From: Rhodospirillaceae bacterium UBA4468
Lineage (GTDB): Bacteria; Pseudomonadota; Alphaproteobacteria; Rhodospirillales; Casp-alpha2
Direction: 5' to 3'
NCBI GenBank assembly: GCA_002389385.1
Contig: DGOK01000015.1
Coordinates: 98,571 to 115,675 of the forward strand
Length of the DNA stretch: 17,105 nucleotides
The position numbers and the translations under genes are program-made. Below, one piece after another: positions 14,879 through 17,105 of the stretch (position 1 is the stretch's first letter; each line of letters starts with the position of its first letter). The notes beneath the pieces were generated by a model. The model was not told the origin of the DNA and ran no database searches. It was given only the letters and a program-made list of their open reading frames with translations.

Positions 14879-14896
14879 TTGGGAGGAGAGACTTAC

Positions 14897-15799
14897 GTGA
14901 CACGTCCAAGCGATGACGTTCCTTTTGCTGACGATTTTTTAATCCGCCCGAACCCGGCGGACCCAAAGCTGACCGAGCGGGTCAGCGGTGTTGATCAGGA
15001 TGGCAACGTCGCTGAGACATCGGTGACCGTTGAGCGGCCCCTGACGTTGTTTCTGAACGGGCGTGAGATCGTGACGATGATGACGATCTGCGACCACCCG
15101 GATTATCTCGCGGTGGGGTATTTGCTGAACCAGAATATGCTGCGCGCCGACGATAAAGTGACCGGTATCGATTATGATGACGAGATCGAAGTCGTTGTGG
15201 TGCGCACCGAGCGTGAGACTGACTACGAAGAGAAGCTCAAGAAAAAGACTCTGACGTCAGGATGTGCGCAAGGTACGGTCTTTGGTGACGTGATGGAGAA
15301 GTTCGAAACCGTTGAGCTGAACCAGAATACGCGCCTGAAAACGTCGTGGCTTTATACCCTGACCAAGAAAATTAACACGACGCCGAGCTTGTACCTGGAG
15401 GCAGGTGCGATCCACGGCTGTATTCTTTGTCGTGAAGATAAGCCTTTAATTTACATGGAAGATGTTGGCCGTCACAACGCCGTCGATAAGATCGCAGGCT
15501 ACATGTTCATGCATAGTATCACGGGCGAAGATAAGATTTTTTATACGACGGGACGCCTCACTTCAGAGATGGTGATCAAGACGGTACAGATGGGGATTCC
15601 AATCCTTTGTTCACGTTCAGGCTTTACGGCCTGGGGCGTTGAATTGGCGCGCCAAGTGGGGCTGACGCTGGTTGGACGTGCGCGGGGTAAGCGCTTTATT
15701 GCACTCGCGGGTCAGGACCGGATCGACTTTGATATCGATGTTACAAAAATCGAAGACGAGCCCAAAGGCATGGGCCGTAAAGGGGCTAAGGCTGAATGA
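14897..15799 (+). CDS. fdhD: FdhD, formate dehydrogenase sulfurtransferase
   Basis: FdhD moves sulphur from a cysteine desulfurase to the molybdenum or tungsten bis-MGD cofactor of formate dehydrogenase, making the enzyme active. The 300-residue product shows DHPDYLAVGYLLN (66-78), TSGCAQGT (120-127), EDVGRHNAVDKIAGY (188-202) and TTGRLTSEMV (217-226). The E. coli-type CxxC sulphur-carrying pair appears here as C123-AQG, with only one cysteine; another CxxC, C175/C178, lies further on. The start is GTG at 14897, six bases after GGGAGGAGAG. A TTG at 14879 in frame overlaps that ribosome binding site and is rejected. The stop overlaps the next gene as ATGA. Confidence 0.93.
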   Translation: MTRPSDDVPFADDFLIRPNPADPKLTERVSGVDQDGNVAETSVTVERPLTLFLNGREIVTMMTICDHPDYLAVGYLLNQNMLRADDKVTGIDYDDEIEVVVVRTERETDYEEKLKKKTLTSGCAQGTVFGDVMEKFETVELNQNTRLKTSWLYTLTKKINTTPSLYLEAGAIHGCILCREDKPLIYMEDVGRHNAVDKIAGYMFMHSITGEDKIFYTTGRLTSEMVIKTVQMGIPILCSRSGFTAWGVELARQVGLTLVGRARGKRFIALAGQDRIDFDIDVTKIEDEPKGMGRKGAKAE

Positions 15800-16374
15800 G
15801 CGAGCCCGAAGAATTAACGCTGGAATGGAATGGGCCGATCATTCCCTTGGCCTACAAAGCGGATGAAGATCCGGATGTTATGCAGCAAGCCTGTATCTAC
15901 ATCTGCGAGATAAAATATGATACGAGGACCGCAATCTATATTGGCCAGACAAAGAATTTTATTGACCGCATGTGCCAACATATCTCAGCAACGCTGAGCC
16001 TGACGTATTGGCTGCGAGGCCCGGATGGCACGTATGAAGACGGTGCTTACGAGCCCAAGGCACGGCATCATTATGTCGAAGACCTGAAGAACGTTAAAAC
16101 ACATCAGGCGATGGCTGCTGATGCGATTGAGCGCATGGCATGGTATTACGCCGAGGTTGAGCCTGACGCATTACTGGCCTCAGAGGGCATCATGATTAGA
16201 GTGGCCAAACGTATCGAAGAAAAATCTATTGGTACTGATGAGCCGATTGTTTGTGACAATGGGAATATGGGCCGGTTACCGACTGGCTCTGCCGTGATCA
16301 AGAACATTGGCGCTGAGCGGCCTGTTGCATTGTTCGGCAGCCGTATTGTTTGGCCTGAAAAGGAAGCGGCATGA
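15796..16374 (+). CDS. GIY-YIG-like protein in the FDH accessory operon
   Basis: A 192-residue protein with the outline of a GIY-YIG nuclease domain: IYI at 34-36 (GIY position), YIGQT at 48-52 (YIG), R58, H62, and a glutamate at E130 (ASEGIMI), followed by asparagines near 155-157 (DNGN) that could be the last conserved polar position. All residues usual for the catalytic site therefore have candidates. GIY-YIG enzymes cut DNA with a divalent metal, but small members of unknown role exist. There is no signal peptide or membrane segment. It starts with ATG overlapping the fdhD stop by four bases and ends overlapping mobA by ATGA, so it is translated within this operon. Its role with formate dehydrogenase is unknown, and no DNA-binding domain beyond GIY-YIG is apparent. 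Confidence 0.7.
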   Translation: MSEPEELTLEWNGPIIPLAYKADEDPDVMQQACIYICEIKYDTRTAIYIGQTKNFIDRMCQHISATLSLTYWLRGPDGTYEDGAYEPKARHHYVEDLKNVKTHQAMAADAIERMAWYYAEVEPDALLASEGIMIRVAKRIEEKSIGTDEPIVCDNGNMGRLPTGSAVIKNIGAERPVALFGSRIVWPEKEAA

Positions 16375-17105
16375 GCGACGAAAAGAAACCCATCGTTGGC
16401 GTGTTGCTCGCTGGTGGTTTGGCGCGGCGTATGGGCGGCGGAGATAAGCCAATGCGCGAGCTTGGGGGAAAGCCCATTCTGGATCACGTAATCGACCGTG
16501 TGCGTCCTCAGGTCCACCATCTGATTTTGAATGCGAACGGAGATGCGGACCGGTTCAAGAAGTACGGATTGCCTGTCGTTGCTGACGTTATTGTGGGTCA
16601 TCAAGGCCCACTCGCGGGTATCCTGACAGCTATGGAATGGGCAGCAGAGAATGTGCCGGGTGCTGAACACGTCATCAGTTTTGCAACAGATGCACCGTTT
16701 TTGCCGCATAACCTTGTCGTAGAATTAATGGTACCAATTAACGAAGGTGCTTCGCCGCTTTCTTGTGCCATTACCAGTGATCGGACACACCCCGTATTTG
16801 GTGTCTGGCCCATCGCGCTTAAAGATGAATTGCGCAAAGCCATGATCGAAGAAGAGATGCGCAAGATCGATTTATGGACGGACCGGATTGGCATTACGCA
16901 TGTCCCATTCCCGGTTGAGCCGGTTGATCCATTCTTTAATGTAAATCGCCCGGAAAACCTCGAAGAAGCTGAGGGCCTGTTGTTAAAAATACAGGCGTCT
17001 GCGCTGGATATTCACGAGGTTATGCAGCTGGGTGTGGTGATTGAACGCAAGGACAGCGACAGTCGATGGCAGGATTATTCTTATCAGCCGATTGCCGTGT
17101 TTCCG
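16371..17105 (+). CDS. mobA: Molybdenum cofactor guanylyltransferase fused to a DUF3305-like start (partial)
   Basis: MobA attaches GMP to molybdopterin to make MGD, the cofactor form used by formate dehydrogenase. Residues 1-206 show LLAGGLARRMGGGDKPM (12-28), GPLAG (79-83), ATDAPFLP (105-112), HPVFGVWP (140-147) and FFNVNRPENLEEAE (188-201), the full MobA set. The frame then continues without a stop through about residues 207-245 into GVVIERKDSDSRWQDYSYQP (221-240), which resembles the DUF3305 N-terminus. An ATG at 17022 could start a separate DUF3305 gene, but AGG lies only two bases upstream and no stop separates the two. The gene runs off the window. The start overlaps the GIY-YIG gene by ATGA. 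DUF3305 proteins occur beside formate dehydrogenase genes. Confidence 0.88.
   Translation, partial: MSDEKKPIVGVLLAGGLARRMGGGDKPMRELGGKPILDHVIDRVRPQVHHLILNANGDADRFKKYGLPVVADVIVGHQGPLAGILTAMEWAAENVPGAEHVISFATDAPFLPHNLVVELMVPINEGASPLSCAITSDRTHPVFGVWPIALKDELRKAMIEEEMRKIDLWTDRIGITHVPFPVEPVDPFFNVNRPENLEEAEGLLLKIQASALDIHEVMQLGVVIERKDSDSRWQDYSYQPIAVFP

Noticed and set aside
14800..14896. Known molybdenum-cofactor riboswitch
   Set aside because: Hairpins are present but I cannot match the conserved Moco RNA core, so only a structured leader is claimed.
14879..14896. Upstream TTG start for fdhD
   Set aside because: It overlaps the strong GGGAGGAGAG ribosome binding site that serves the GTG at 14897.
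16146..16894. Minus-strand open frames opposite the GIY-YIG and mobA genes
   Set aside because: Both overlap supported plus-strand genes and have no motif.

Overview
The window looks like chromosomal DNA from an alphaproteobacterium, most likely a Rhodospirillales-type organism. This is inference from protein style, moderate GC, a quinone-linked dihydroorotate dehydrogenase and a formate-dehydrogenase accessory gene set; no rRNA or other taxonomic marker is present. Non-ATG starts are common: TTG for the AbrB-family protein, the O-methyltransferase and probably moaA, and GTG for pyrD and fdhD. Several of these are supported by good ribosome binding sites.

Layout. The left part (about 1-6200) is ordinary housekeeping and metabolism: NAD kinase, an AbrB-family membrane protein, DUF952-pyrD on the minus strand, an Asp/Glu racemase-family protein, an O-methyltransferase and an enoyl-CoA hydratase. 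The centre (about 6165-10790) starts a molybdenum/tungsten and formate-dehydrogenase theme: a small secreted protein, moaA, and a 693-residue polyferredoxin, all on the minus strand. Divergent from the polyferredoxin is a one-component regulator that joins an excisionase-type helix-turn-helix to a periplasmic-binding-protein-like domain. A short interlude (10841-12229) holds an ankyrin protein, a DUF1330 protein and a 2-keto-4-pentenoate hydratase-family protein.

The right part (12357-17105) is the most informative. A tungstate ABC transporter operon (tupB-tupC-tupA, minus strand) is divergent from an operon of fdhD, a GIY-YIG-like protein, and mobA fused in frame to the start of a DUF3305-like domain. 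These three plus-strand genes overlap by ATGA junctions. Between the divergent operons lie a palindromic ATGCAT array with 10-bp periodicity, a good sigma70-like promoter and a leader able to form hairpins.

Reading as a system (inference): tungstate or molybdate is imported by TupABC, pterin is made by MoaA, nucleotide is added by MobA, FdhD sulfurates the cofactor, and the polyferredoxin may carry electrons. The HTH-PBP protein is a candidate oxyanion sensor. The formate dehydrogenase structural genes are not in the window and may follow its right edge.

The window also holds dispersed palindromic repeats of three kinds. The most striking is a pair of about 112-bp elements with 11-12-bp terminal inverted repeats, in opposite orientation, each sitting between convergent genes.
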